Assembly (NCBI GenBank): GCA_002720855.1
Contig: PBIN01000009.1
Span: forward strand, 1-64,000
Direction: 5' to 3'
Length of the DNA: 64,000 nucleotides
DNA from: Rhodospirillaceae bacterium
Lineage (GTDB): Bacteria > Pseudomonadota > Alphaproteobacteria > MPNO01 > UBA2964
In this document: one piece after another, positions 10,562 through 19,663 of the stretch
Layout: each line of letters opens with the position of its first letter
Position numbering within the stretch: position 1 is the first letter of the stretch
Notes under the pieces: generated by a model
The model's database searches: none
Told to the model about the DNA's origin: nothing
The model's input: the letters and a program-made list of their open reading frames with translations, nothing else
Translations under genes and position numbers: made by a program

Positions 10562-12880
10562 ATGGACGGCAATAACAACGCCACAACCAGAAACAATGTG
10601 GGACGCAATGCCTATGTCGGCAGCCCAATCAAGCGTCTTGAAGATTTACGCCTATTGCCTGGACGCGGGCGGTTTGTCGATGATATTCGCCGCGACAATC
10701 TTCTCCACGCCGTGATTTTGCGGAGCCCAATCGGGCATGGCTTGATCAAATCCATCGATACCTCTCAGGCGGAAAATTTGCCGGGCGTCCATACCATAAT
10801 TACCGCTGCAGATATGGGTGCTGAAATTCCCCTTGTGCCATTGCGGTTGATGCCAATGGAGGAGCTCGAACCGCTCGGCCAACCCGTTATCGCACAAGAA
10901 AAGGTCCGTTATGTTGGGGAGGCCCTGGCAGTCGTTCTAGCGAATAACCCGGCGATAGGAGAGGACGCGCTTTCACAGATTTTCGTTGAAATCGACCCTA
11001 TTGAAGCGGTTGCAAACCGTCACGATGCCGTCGCTAAAAATTCGCTGCTGTTCGATGACTGGGGTAGCAACAAAGCGATAACCTATCGGGCGAGTAAAGG
11101 TGAGGTTGGCAACGTTTTCGAGGAGGCTGATTTTGTTCGGCGCGAACGATTTGCAACGCAACGGCATTTGGCGCTCCCAATGGAGCCGCGCGGGATTCTG
11201 GCGGAATGGGATGCCAAAGAAGAGCGTATGATCGTTGAAGGTGCTGCTAAAGTGCCATTCCCTAACCGCAAAATTCTTGCGGCAATGATGGATATACCTA
11301 TCGAGTCGATCGATCTCATCGAGAGCGACGTAGGCGGTGGGTTTGGGGCGCGTGGCGAATTTTTCGCTGAGGACTTTCTTATACCGTTTGCTGCGAGGTT
11401 TGTCGGTCGGCCTGTTAAGTGGATTGAAGATCGCCGCGATCATCTTTTGACCACTGGGCATGCGCGCGAAATGGATTGCGAGATTGAAATTGCCTGCAAC
11501 AATGATGGAACGATCTTAGGTTTGCGTGGAGAAGTTTGGGTCGATGCTGGGGCCTATTATCGTACTAACGGAACAATCAGCCCACGCAACGTCGCGCAAT
11601 TTATGTCAGGGCCCTACCGGGTGCCGACGGTCGATATCCAGTCACACGTGATGCTAACGAATAAGGCGCCCATCGGCACGTATCGTGGGCCAGGTCGATT
11701 TGAAACGGATTTCTTTCGCGAGCGATTTTTTGATCTGGTTGCTGGTGAGTTAGGGATTGATCCCGTCGAGTTTCGCCGTCGCAATTTGGTTGCCGAACAG
11801 GATATGCCCTACGCAATTGCAACGATCCAACCCGTTGAACGCAAGGAGCAGTTTGATAGTGGCGATTATCACATGGTACTGGACCGTTGCCTCGGTGCGT
11901 TTGGGTGGGCAGAGAAAGAGAAGCTTCGCGGTCAAATGATTGACGGCGTCTATCATGGGCTGGCGGTTGGCTGTTTTATCGAAGGAGGCGCAGCCGGTCC
12001 CAGCGAGAACGCCAAGATGGTCCTGCAGCATGACGGATCCGTTAATGTCTATGTCGGTTCAACGGCTGTCGGGCAGGGGGTGCTTACGGTTCTAACGCAA
12101 ATCGCCGCAGATGCGCTGGAACTCCCTATCGACCAGATCAATCTGCTACACGGTTCAACGCCTTTTGTATCGGACGGGTTCGGATCCTACCACTCGCGAT
12201 CTACGGTCATGGGCGGCTCGGCGATCTTATTGGCGGCCGAGAAGCTCCATACCCACATTTGCGAAGCCGCAGCTGACAGGTTTGGCTGCGCTGTTGCCGG
12301 GATAAATCTGGTCGACGGCGAGGTGTCGAACAGTGACGGCAATTCTTGTGGGCTGGGCGAATTGGCTGGGTTAGTCCCCGAGGTCGAAGAGACTTTCCAC
12401 AATCACACTCATACCTACGCGTATGGGACTGCGGCTGCGCATGTTACTGTAGATCCCAGTACCGGTGAAGTGGCGCTGATTGACCTGTTGATGGTTGAGG
12501 ACGTTGGCAAAATCGTCAATCCATTGACCCTTCAAGGTCAAGCAATTGGTGCGATGGTGCAGGGGCTTGGCGGTGCCTTTCTCGAACATATGATCTATGA
12601 CGAACAGGCACAGGTCGTTACGGGGACTTTGGCAGATTATCTCGCACCGCAATCCATGAACTTTCCCAATATTCGCGCAATTATGCTGGAGGAGAAACCA
12701 TCGCCGGTTAGTCCGCTTGGAACAAAGGGCGGAGGAGAAGGCGGAATTCTACCCATGGGTGGGTTGATGGCAAACGCAATTGCCTCTGCGCTTTCATCCT
12801 TCGGCGTTCAACCCAATCAGCTACCACTCTCACCGGGTTATGTTTGGGACCTGATTGCCGCAGCACGATCCAGACAGTAG
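10562..12880 (+). CDS. Xanthine dehydrogenase-family molybdopterin-binding subunit
   Basis: This is the large molybdenum-cofactor subunit of a CO dehydrogenase/aldehyde oxidase/xanthine dehydrogenase-type hydroxylase. The 772 residues include the a/b-hammerhead domain (about 20-130; RLEDLRLLPGRGRFVDDI) and Mo-cofactor motifs GGGFGARGEF, TYRGPGRFETDF and QGVLTVLTQIAADAL. The catalytic Glu is at about position 726 in GTKGGGEGGILP. The CO-dehydrogenase active-loop Cys signature was not seen, so the substrate is probably an aldehyde or N-heterocycle. The expected FAD and 2Fe-2S subunit genes are not adjacent. A flavin monooxygenase gene follows after 13 bp, so the two are likely co-transcribed. 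Confidence 0.93.
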   Translation: MDGNNNATTRNNVGRNAYVGSPIKRLEDLRLLPGRGRFVDDIRRDNLLHAVILRSPIGHGLIKSIDTSQAENLPGVHTIITAADMGAEIPLVPLRLMPMEELEPLGQPVIAQEKVRYVGEALAVVLANNPAIGEDALSQIFVEIDPIEAVANRHDAVAKNSLLFDDWGSNKAITYRASKGEVGNVFEEADFVRRERFATQRHLALPMEPRGILAEWDAKEERMIVEGAAKVPFPNRKILAAMMDIPIESIDLIESDVGGGFGARGEFFAEDFLIPFAARFVGRPVKWIEDRRDHLLTTGHAREMDCEIEIACNNDGTILGLRGEVWVDAGAYYRTNGTISPRNVAQFMSGPYRVPTVDIQSHVMLTNKAPIGTYRGPGRFETDFFRERFFDLVAGELGIDPVEFRRRNLVAEQDMPYAIATIQPVERKEQFDSGDYHMVLDRCLGAFGWAEKEKLRGQMIDGVYHGLAVGCFIEGGAAGPSENAKMVLQHDGSVNVYVGSTAVGQGVLTVLTQIAADALELPIDQINLLHGSTPFVSDGFGSYHSRSTVMGGSAILLAAEKLHTHICEAAADRFGCAVAGINLVDGEVSNSDGNSCGLGELAGLVPEVEETFHNHTHTYAYGTAAAHVTVDPSTGEVALIDLLMVEDVGKIVNPLTLQGQAIGAMVQGLGGAFLEHMIYDEQAQVVTGTLADYLAPQSMNFPNIRAIMLEEKPSPVSPLGTKGGGEGGILPMGGLMANAIASALSSFGVQPNQLPLSPGYVWDLIAAARSRQ

Positions 12881-12893
12881 TGGGGAAGGCTTA

Positions 12894-14222
12894 ATGTCAG
12901 AACGCGAAACAATTCATCTGGCGGCAGATATTTCATTCCTGCATACGGATTTCCTGTGGCGCATGCCAGGTTCATGGGTGGGGTATCCCTATTACAGCAG
13001 TTCTGAATTTTATGAAGACCTTGCCAAGGTTGCAGAGCACGGAAAATTCGATCTGTTGTTTTTCGGCGATACCGGCGGGACTTCTGAGGATTTTGGAGGA
13101 AACCATAATGCGGTTGTCAGCCACGGCGTAAAATGGCCGCGCCATGACATGACCCCAATGGTTCCTATTTTGGCGCGGCTTACCAAAAACATCGGTTATG
13201 CGCTAACCATGTCAACGACCTATCATCACCCGTTCCATTGTGCCCGAACGTTTAATTCCCTTGACCATGTCACCAAGGGGCGGATCGCCTGGAATGCTGT
13301 GACCTCAGCCTATAGGTGGGAGGCGATGAACTGGGGGTTCGAGGTCATGATGGATCATGACGAACGCTATCGACGAGCCCAGGAATTTCTACAGGTTGCC
13401 TGCGCTCTGTGGGACAGCGTGGAACCTGATGCCGTCATTTTGGACCGTGAAAGCGGGGAGTTTCTCAATCCGGAAAAAGTACACCGTCTTGATTTCAAGG
13501 GAGACTATTTCAACGTTCGCGGTCCTTTGCCGGCGCTGCCATCGCCGCAGCAGAGACCGGTGATTATTCAAGCCGGTTCTTCTGGCCCAGGGATGGACCT
13601 TGCGGCTAAATATGCTGATTTGCAGTTCAGCACACGGCGTACTGTGGAAAGTATGAAACAGCATCGCGCAGCCATAGACGAGAAGCTGGTAAATCTAGGC
13701 CGGACACCACGTGATCTCGGTATCTTATGGTCGGTTCGGGTACAGGTAGCGGAATCACAATCCGAGGCGCGGGCCAAGGAACAGGCTTTCTTGGATTCAA
13801 TACCGCCTGAAGGGGGGTTGATTGAAATGTCTCAATGGTTCGGCGTCGACTTCTCCACTGCGGAACTCAATATGACGCTTTCGGATTTTGCCGACCAGGT
13901 ACGTGAACAAAAAGGCAATCTCGGGACCTTCGATGAGTTGTTAAAAACGACTGACCCAAAGATGACGGTCCGTGAGTTTGGGCGCGACTACATGACTCAA
14001 CGCGTCATGGTTGCCGAGGGTACGCCGGAAGAGATCGTCGATAAGTTGGAAATGATCCATTATGAGACGGGCGCCAATGGTGGCTTTATTTTGGCGCGCG
14101 GGTTCCATGCTTCAGACAATATGCGGGAATTCGTCGATCACGTTGTGCCTGAGCTTCAGCGTCGCGGATTGTCCAAAACAAAATATAGCGGACCGACATT
14201 GCGTGAAAATTTTAATGACTGA
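12894..14222 (+). CDS. LLM-class flavin monooxygenase, NtaA/SnaA/DszA family
   Basis: This 442-residue protein belongs to the bacterial-luciferase-like FMNH2-dependent monooxygenases. Its layout matches nitrilotriacetate, pristinamycin and dibenzothiophene-sulfone monooxygenases: KFDLLFFGDTGG near residue 50, STTYHHPFHCARTFNSLDHVTKGRIAWNAVTS split by the TIM barrel, and HDERYRRAQEFL, then VIIQAGSSGPG. The family needs a separate flavin reductase, and none lies nearby. ATG 12894 is chosen because GGGGAAGG lies just before it; the open frame extends 13 codons further into the previous gene. Substrate unknown. A second family member is at 27922. Confidence 0.9.
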   Translation: MSERETIHLAADISFLHTDFLWRMPGSWVGYPYYSSSEFYEDLAKVAEHGKFDLLFFGDTGGTSEDFGGNHNAVVSHGVKWPRHDMTPMVPILARLTKNIGYALTMSTTYHHPFHCARTFNSLDHVTKGRIAWNAVTSAYRWEAMNWGFEVMMDHDERYRRAQEFLQVACALWDSVEPDAVILDRESGEFLNPEKVHRLDFKGDYFNVRGPLPALPSPQQRPVIIQAGSSGPGMDLAAKYADLQFSTRRTVESMKQHRAAIDEKLVNLGRTPRDLGILWSVRVQVAESQSEARAKEQAFLDSIPPEGGLIEMSQWFGVDFSTAELNMTLSDFADQVREQKGNLGTFDELLKTTDPKMTVREFGRDYMTQRVMVAEGTPEEIVDKLEMIHYETGANGGFILARGFHASDNMREFVDHVVPELQRRGLSKTKYSGPTLRENFND

Positions 14223-14276
14223 AGTCGATGTGTTTCGAGTAGGCCGTCACCAATGAGATTTTAGTAATTAAATCGA

Positions 14277-16091
14277 ATGACCGCGTCGCATTCTCAAATT
14301 CTCGAGAGAATTCATACTGCACTTTTCGTTGGATTGGGGTTAGGCGTATTACTTTCCTTTGGACTGGGGTCCGGTTCATTTAGCAGCCTGAAATGGGCTT
14401 TCTTGTTTCTTGGTGCCGCCATAATTTTAGTTTATGCGGCTGCAGGTTTGATAAGAACTCGAACCATAGAAATCGATAAATTTTCGATATCGTTGCTAAT
14501 CCTAAATTTCTTTGCAGCACTTAGTTTGATTTGGTCACCTGATCCCGCCGGCGGATCGATACAGTGCGCCGGATTGGGCGCATTTTCTGTACTGATGATT
14601 TACGCAAGACAGTGCAACGGGCCACAACTCTTATTTCGGATTTGTGTTCTAAGCCTATGTGCGACCATTGTTTTGCTTGCACTTGGTGTAGTTCTCCCTG
14701 AAATCCATGGAGGATTTGGTAACGAGAACTACCTTTCAGAGACTATTCTTTTGTGTCTGCCATTTGTTTTTGGGTGGTTTCAGATTCGCGAGGCGTTTGA
14801 TCGTTGGTTGGGCCCAATTCTTTGTGTATTGGCGGGCGTTTTTCTTATGCTCTACAGCGGGTCGCGGGTTGCTGCCGTTGGATTGTCAATTCTCGGTGCC
14901 TGTTGGCTGATTCTAATTTTTTCACGGCGCTTCGGCCCACGAAATACAATCCTTTTACTCATAGTTTTTGTGGCTGGGGCCAGTGCGATGGGCTGGCTTT
15001 TCCGAGAAGAGATATTGGTGTTTCCACCCATACAGGCCAGGCTAGAACTTTATATAAATTCCTTCGCTCTTTGGCTGGAATACCCGTTACTTGGAACGGG
15101 TCTGGGCGGATTTGATTTTCATTACCCAAGATTTCAGCAATTTCACCTCACCATTTTTCCTTACCAGGAAATTTTGTTTCCAGCATTAAATACCATCCTG
15201 GTTTCGCCATTCCTGTTCGCTGACGCAGCCCATAATGAATTTTTGCAGATTCTGGTCGAAACAGGTGTTGTTGGTCTCGCAATATTTTTGGGTGTGGTGT
15301 TTCAGATCGTTTGTATTTCAATGGCATCCACCGAGCACTCAGCTCTACGTGCGGCAGGTGTGTCGGCAGCCATTTTATTTTTGGTGATTGCCCTGATGAA
15401 CTTTCCGCTCCGAAATCCGGCTACAGCGGGGATGGGTGCATTGATTTTGGGCATTTTAGCCCGAGGTGCTGGTGGACAAATTTCGCCAGCCTTGTTTAAA
15501 ATTCATCTTTCGCAGCTCTCAGTATATTCAACAGGGATAGCGGCTATCTTTTGTTTGGCGTTAACCGTTTTTGGCAGCGCAAAACAGGTTCTGGCATCTC
15601 GCGATTTCGCAATTTATCAGTTGGTAAGAGAACGGTTGCCCGGAAGGACGCTATTTTATGCCAGACGCGCTTATGACCAGTTTCCGGTTTCGGTCAGGTA
15701 CCGTCGGGACCTTTTTGCTGCGTATGTCGACTGGTTCATAAAATACCCAAAGAAATCCAGTATACCTTCGTCGCATCATGCTTGGTACTACGACGTGGGG
15801 CTGTCAGCGGGAAACCACAATCCCGCTGTATTACTAACCAGATTGCGGTTCTTGATACTTGGGAATGCCGAACTCGACAAATCGTCAGAAATTGAAAGTA
15901 TTTTTGCGACTTTTAAAAAATTTGCGCCGAATTTTTTCTCTGTAAATTTCACGGAAGGCGATTATGCGAAAGCGACGGGCGATCTAAAACGCGCGAATAA
16001 AGCCTATGCAAAGGCCAAAGCTATTCTCAAAAGGAACAACGCGCGAAAACGTGCAAATACCGAAAAATCTCAACTAAGGTTTCAAAAATGA
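14277..16091 (+). CDS. O-antigen ligase/polymerase-like membrane protein
   Basis: The 604-residue protein has about ten to twelve hydrophobic segments from residue 12 to 440, then a soluble tail that looks like tetratricopeptide-type helices (ends AKATGDLKRANKAYAKAKAILKR). FGNENYLSETI and DAAHNEFLQILVETGVVGL are typical of the Wzy_C/WaaL family, which polymerise or ligate surface polysaccharides at the outer face of the inner membrane. No polysaccharide assembly cluster surrounds it. The gene is noticeably more AT-rich in wobble positions than its neighbours, hinting at separate acquisition. ATG 14277 lacks a clear Shine-Dalgarno sequence. Its end overlaps the convergent gene by 18 bp. Confidence 0.78.
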   Translation: MTASHSQILERIHTALFVGLGLGVLLSFGLGSGSFSSLKWAFLFLGAAIILVYAAAGLIRTRTIEIDKFSISLLILNFFAALSLIWSPDPAGGSIQCAGLGAFSVLMIYARQCNGPQLLFRICVLSLCATIVLLALGVVLPEIHGGFGNENYLSETILLCLPFVFGWFQIREAFDRWLGPILCVLAGVFLMLYSGSRVAAVGLSILGACWLILIFSRRFGPRNTILLLIVFVAGASAMGWLFREEILVFPPIQARLELYINSFALWLEYPLLGTGLGGFDFHYPRFQQFHLTIFPYQEILFPALNTILVSPFLFADAAHNEFLQILVETGVVGLAIFLGVVFQIVCISMASTEHSALRAAGVSAAILFLVIALMNFPLRNPATAGMGALILGILARGAGGQISPALFKIHLSQLSVYSTGIAAIFCLALTVFGSAKQVLASRDFAIYQLVRERLPGRTLFYARRAYDQFPVSVRYRRDLFAAYVDWFIKYPKKSSIPSSHHAWYYDVGLSAGNHNPAVLLTRLRFLILGNAELDKSSEIESIFATFKKFAPNFFSVNFTEGDYAKATGDLKRANKAYAKAKAILKRNNARKRANTEKSQLRFQK

Positions 16092-16622
16092 TACCGCGTC
16101 GTCTGCGGGGACGCAGCCAACCATATTTGCCATCATACCGGTGGTGCAAAAATGTCCGATAGTGTGGACCACGGTGACCATACGCTTGTGCCCCAATGCT
16201 ACTTCGGCGGCCTTAAACCCTTCGTCTGAGAGATTGCCGGTCGCCAATAGTTCTTTGGTCACCGCATAAACAGCAGCATCATCGTCATCATCAAAATCTG
16301 GCTCGGACCCTTCATTTATTGCTTCGACAACATCCTTTGAGAGCCCCGCTCCCAAACCCATTTTCGCCTGCGCGCTCCAGGGGTAAGACGCGTTCCAGTA
16401 TTTTACCGTCATCAAGGAGATAATCCGGATCTGTGCTTTCGTGAGTGAACAATCGAGCAAAAACGCGCTTGAGACGTTGTGTAGATCCCATACCGGCCCG
16501 GAATAGGCGTAGCCAATCGCTGGGCCAACGCCGACGCGACCATTGTCTCCGAGAATACGGTCATAAATCGCGCCTTGTTCGTCATCCATATCTTCACGTG
16601 CTTGTGGTGGAATTCTTGTCAT
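16074..16622 (-). CDS. Carboxymuconolactone decarboxylase/AhpD-like protein
   Basis: The 182 residues fit the AhpD/CMD helical fold: SSAFLLDCSLTKAQIRIISLMTVKYWNASYPWSAQAKMGLGAGLSKDVVEAI corresponds to the conserved CMD core, with the proton-relay histidines replaced or shifted. The CxxC redox pair of AhpD is absent, so peroxidase-support activity is unlikely. GHKRMVTVVHTIGHFCTTGMM near the C-terminus is also typical. ATG 16622 has a GGAAAG ribosome-binding site. It is the last gene of a minus-strand set with a Rieske ferredoxin, a CobW-type GTPase and a zinc alcohol dehydrogenase. Role unknown; CMD proteins often accompany ring-cleavage or oxygenase pathways. Confidence 0.78.
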   Translation of the reverse strand: MTRIPPQAREDMDDEQGAIYDRILGDNGRVGVGPAIGYAYSGPVWDLHNVSSAFLLDCSLTKAQIRIISLMTVKYWNASYPWSAQAKMGLGAGLSKDVVEAINEGSEPDFDDDDDAAVYAVTKELLATGNLSDEGFKAAEVALGHKRMVTVVHTIGHFCTTGMMANMVGCVPADDAVSFLKP

Positions 16623-16664
16623 TTTGCGCTTTCCAGTTCTGTGTTCTCAGTCGCCTCCGGAATC

Positions 16665-16988
16665 CTAAGACTCCGGCCACTCGATAATCACGTCCTCCGG
16701 GTGATCGACGACTTTATAGGTTTTCATAGGGATCATGCAGGGTGGTGCCGTGACCTCCCCAGTTCGAATATCAAAGCAACCGGCATGAAAATCGCATTCG
16801 ATATTATATCCGTCGAGGTAGCCTTGCGACAGCGATCCGGGGCCATGAGAGCAGAGGTCGTCCATGACAAAAAATTCACCCTCGACGTGAAATACGGCAA
16901 GCGACAGACCCTCTGTATCGACCTTATATCCCTCGTCTTCTTCTACATCTGACTTTTTGCAAAGGGTTAAAGTAGACGCTTCTGACAT
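16665..16988 (-). CDS. Rieske [2Fe-2S] ferredoxin
   Basis: This 107-residue single-domain protein carries the Rieske cluster ligands C46 and H48 (CSHGPG) and C65 and H68 (CDFHAG), followed by CFDIRTGEVTAPPC. This layout matches the small ferredoxins that pass electrons to ring-hydroxylating oxygenases or act as nitrite-reductase small-subunit-like proteins. A GAGGAAG ribosome-binding site precedes ATG 16988. It lies 42 bp before the CMD-like gene. It could serve the Rieske oxygenases at 21872 or 25464, but no matching ferredoxin reductase is in the window; this link is an inference. Confidence 0.9.
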   Translation of the reverse strand: MSEASTLTLCKKSDVEEDEGYKVDTEGLSLAVFHVEGEFFVMDDLCSHGPGSLSQGYLDGYNIECDFHAGCFDIRTGEVTAPPCMIPMKTYKVVDHPEDVIIEWPES

Positions 16989-17074
16989 TACTTCCTCAAC
17001 TTAACCAATCAACTTCCGATCAATATGCGCTGGTGATAGCCGGAAATCTACAGTTTGGCACCCCTTTTTTGACT

Positions 17075-18088
17075 TCAAACGGCGACAGTAGGACGGCAGT
17101 TTAGCAGGCCGTGATTCAGTGCTTCGGCATCCAAATTTCGTCCAATAAAGACCAGCCGCGACTGCCGTGGATCGGAACCCCATGGACCGGCGTAATCGCC
17201 TTCCAGCATCATGTTGACAGCTTGTATCACCAGCTTTTGGTTTTCTCCGTCAATTGCAAGCACACCCTTGATCCGCAAGATGTCAGCCCCTCGCCTTGAA
17301 AGAAGTTCTTGCAGCCATACTTCCAACCGTTCGGCGTCAAATTGTGCATCGGTGCTCAGCGACACGCTGGCAATACCACTCGCATCTATGTGGCTATGAT
17401 TGTGATCGTGACTATGTTCATCATCATCGTCGTCAATGCTCGGTAGCTGTGATTCAACACGGTCGAGATCGAAACTGCACCGATCAAACACTTCACCAGC
17501 TGAAACGTTGGACCGGTTAGTTCGCGTGACGGGTGCAAACGGATTTAGATGCTTCAATTGCATTTCAATTTTTTCAACAGGGACCGCCGCATCGTCAACC
17601 TTGTTAAGAACGATATGGTCGCTAAAGGCGATCTGGTCGGCTGCGTCCTGACCATCTTTTAGTTGATCAAGGATGTGCACGGCATCGACGACGCAAAGAA
17701 CAGAGTCCAGGCGGCACTGGGTCCCAATGACCTGATCAATCACCATAGTCTGGATCACCGGGCTCGGGTTCGCGAGACCCGTCGTTTCAATAATGATGCC
17801 GTCCAAATCGGATTTTGCGGAAAGCAGCGACCGCATAGTGCGGATAAGATCGCCCCGAACGACACAGCAGATGCAACCGCTATTGAGTTCGATGAGTTCT
17901 TCATCGCCCGTCTCAATGAGATCGCCATCGATTCCGATGTCGCCAAATTCATTGACGAAAACCGCTAATTTTTTTTCCGTATTTTCGGCAAGAAGTCGAT
18001 TTAACAGCGTCGTTTTTCCGGCACCCAGAAAACCCGTCAGCACCGTGACAGGAATCCGTGTATCAGTGTCGCCAGATTCCGCTGTCAC
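17075..18088 (-). CDS. CobW/COG0523-family metal-handling GTPase
   Basis: This is a G3E P-loop GTPase, 337 residues from GTG 18088. Walker A is TGFLGAGKTT (about 18-27), followed by FVNEFGDIGIDG, the metal-binding motif GCICC (71-75), and SKADL-like LNKVDDA. A stretch of six aspartates then EHSHDHNHSH at about 213-230 is a probable metal-binding loop, and the C-terminal CobW domain follows. Family members insert or deliver metals such as zinc or cobalt. The upstream gene encodes a zinc-dependent dehydrogenase 19 bp away, so this protein could metallate that enzyme; this is inferred from context. Confidence 0.9.
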   Translation of the reverse strand: MTAESGDTDTRIPVTVLTGFLGAGKTTLLNRLLAENTEKKLAVFVNEFGDIGIDGDLIETGDEELIELNSGCICCVVRGDLIRTMRSLLSAKSDLDGIIIETTGLANPSPVIQTMVIDQVIGTQCRLDSVLCVVDAVHILDQLKDGQDAADQIAFSDHIVLNKVDDAAVPVEKIEMQLKHLNPFAPVTRTNRSNVSAGEVFDRCSFDLDRVESQLPSIDDDDDEHSHDHNHSHIDASGIASVSLSTDAQFDAERLEVWLQELLSRRGADILRIKGVLAIDGENQKLVIQAVNMMLEGDYAGPWGSDPRQSRLVFIGRNLDAEALNHGLLNCRPTVAV

Positions 18089-18107
18089 GAACGATCCCTT
18101 TGCGGCC

Positions 18108-19214
18108 TTAGTTCCAGGGCATGAGCGATACGTGAATGACCTCTCCGCTACCGCCTACGGCGTTAATGGCATCATGGGTGTCTTTAAGACTGTATTTGTG
18201 TGTTGTGATCAACCCAATGTCATAGCGATCAGTATTGAGCTGTTTTAGAGCCAATTCGCAGCTTTCGAAGTTATGGCCGCGCGCCGCTTTAACAGTGATG
18301 TATTTGTTGCCGATTTTGCCTAATGGGAAGTTGGGGAAATCCGGCACATCTTCTCCCTGAATTTGCAAGGTACCACCTTTGCGTTTCATTGCTTCGATAC
18401 CAAGTAGAACGGGAATTGTTCCAGCGCCGGCGGTGCAATCTAGTGAGACATCAACACCTTCGCCGCCCGTAACTTCCATGATTTTTTCGAGCGGGTCTTC
18501 TTCCTCAACATTGATCACAACATCAGCGCCGAGAGTCTTTGCGACCTGCAGACGTTTGGTGTCTTTGCTTGTCCCGGTGACGATGATCAGCGACGCACCG
18601 GCAGTCTTTGAAGCGATGGTGTTGCACAGGCCCTGTTGTCCCGGTCCCTGTATCAGTACTCGGCTGTCGTATCCCACGCCGCAATCGAACAAGGCCCATT
18701 GAATGCCGTTTGCCATTGGTGTGACGACACCCGCGTGTTCAGCCGACAGCCCGTCCGGTACTTTGTGTAGTACTGAGTTCCAGGGGAGATACATATATTC
18801 GGCAAATCCACCGAAAAGATGTGGCGCTCTTTCCGCCAACGTGTAACCGAAACGCAATCCCTCGGGGAAGCGGCGCCAATCGGTAAACATGCAAAGGCGA
18901 TACTCGCCTTTGTGACACCATTCGCAGTCCATACAGCCCACATAATGCTCGGCGAAGACCATATCGCCTTCCTTAAGACCGCGGCGCTCCTGAAAAATCT
19001 TACCGGCCTTGGCGATATAGCCGATATTTTCGTGACCCATGATAACCGGGCCTTCGAAAGGAGGTTTGGAGTAGAATTTGACGTCGGTGCCGCAAATACC
19101 TGCTACCTCCACCTTCATCAGCGCGGCTTCCGGCGGAATATCCGGCATATCATATTCACGGAATTCCGTTGTCTGTGGGGCAACTCTGACCGCTGCGTTC
19201 ACTTTTTCTGCCAC
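18108..19214 (-). CDS. Zinc-dependent medium-chain alcohol dehydrogenase
   Basis: This 368-residue MDR-superfamily protein starts at GTG 19214, preceded by GGGAG. Catalytic zinc ligands are C41 (CGTD), H61 and E62 (GHEN). Structural zinc cysteines are C94, C97, C100 and C108 (CMDCEWCHKGEYRLC). The Rossmann fold has RVLIQGPGQQGLCNTIASKTAG. The glutamine-rich GPGQQG differs slightly from GxGxxG but keeps the spacing. It likely oxidises an alcohol or polyol with NAD+; the substrate is unknown. It is the first gene of the minus-strand set ADH-CobW-Rieske-CMD. Confidence 0.93.
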   Translation of the reverse strand: MAEKVNAAVRVAPQTTEFREYDMPDIPPEAALMKVEVAGICGTDVKFYSKPPFEGPVIMGHENIGYIAKAGKIFQERRGLKEGDMVFAEHYVGCMDCEWCHKGEYRLCMFTDWRRFPEGLRFGYTLAERAPHLFGGFAEYMYLPWNSVLHKVPDGLSAEHAGVVTPMANGIQWALFDCGVGYDSRVLIQGPGQQGLCNTIASKTAGASLIIVTGTSKDTKRLQVAKTLGADVVINVEEEDPLEKIMEVTGGEGVDVSLDCTAGAGTIPVLLGIEAMKRKGGTLQIQGEDVPDFPNFPLGKIGNKYITVKAARGHNFESCELALKQLNTDRYDIGLITTHKYSLKDTHDAINAVGGSGEVIHVSLMPWN

Positions 19215-19356
19215 GCTAAACTCTCCCTTGTATGACGTTGACTAAGAACTATCAAAGCGGCAGGGTGCAAGCAAGGTAGGACGAATTTTTTCCCGACGAC
19301 GCCCGCATTAATCGGACAATTGCTCGGCCCCGCGCGATGTTATCAGGTGTCAATTA

Positions 19357-19647
19357 ATGTTTAGACGGCTTGCACCGGCGACCAACAATTTGGATCAGAT
19401 TTCCCGCGTTGAAGCGATCCTGCGCGCGCGATTTGATGTCGACGATACTGAGATTGTTCTGGTTTCCGAAGACCCTGGCATCAAACCGGGGTTTCCGCCC
19501 TTCGAGACAAATATATTATTTTGGAAGAACGAGACCAGATACCGGTTAAAGGTCTTTTCCAAAGTCTCTGACGTCTCCGAACGCGATGTGCCTGTCAGGT
19601 GGCTTCTGCCGTCACTTGAGGACACGGGAGAGGGAGATTGCTGCTGA
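19357..19647 (+). CDS. Small protein with C-terminal Cys-Cys, unknown function
   Basis: The 96-residue protein begins MFRRLAPATNNLDQISRVEAIL and ends in VRWLLPSLEDTGEGDCC. It is predicted soluble with no signal peptide. The central FPPFETNILFWKNETRYRLKVF and the terminal Cys-Cys look like a conserved, compact domain, but I cannot name the family. The two terminal cysteines could bind metal or form a redox pair. It is divergent from the alcohol dehydrogenase gene and followed after 16 bp by a PL6-type lyase gene, so it may be co-transcribed with that gene. Confidence 0.65.
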   Translation: MFRRLAPATNNLDQISRVEAILRARFDVDDTEIVLVSEDPGIKPGFPPFETNILFWKNETRYRLKVFSKVSDVSERDVPVRWLLPSLEDTGEGDCC

Positions 19648-19663
19648 GGCGGAATATCTAAGA

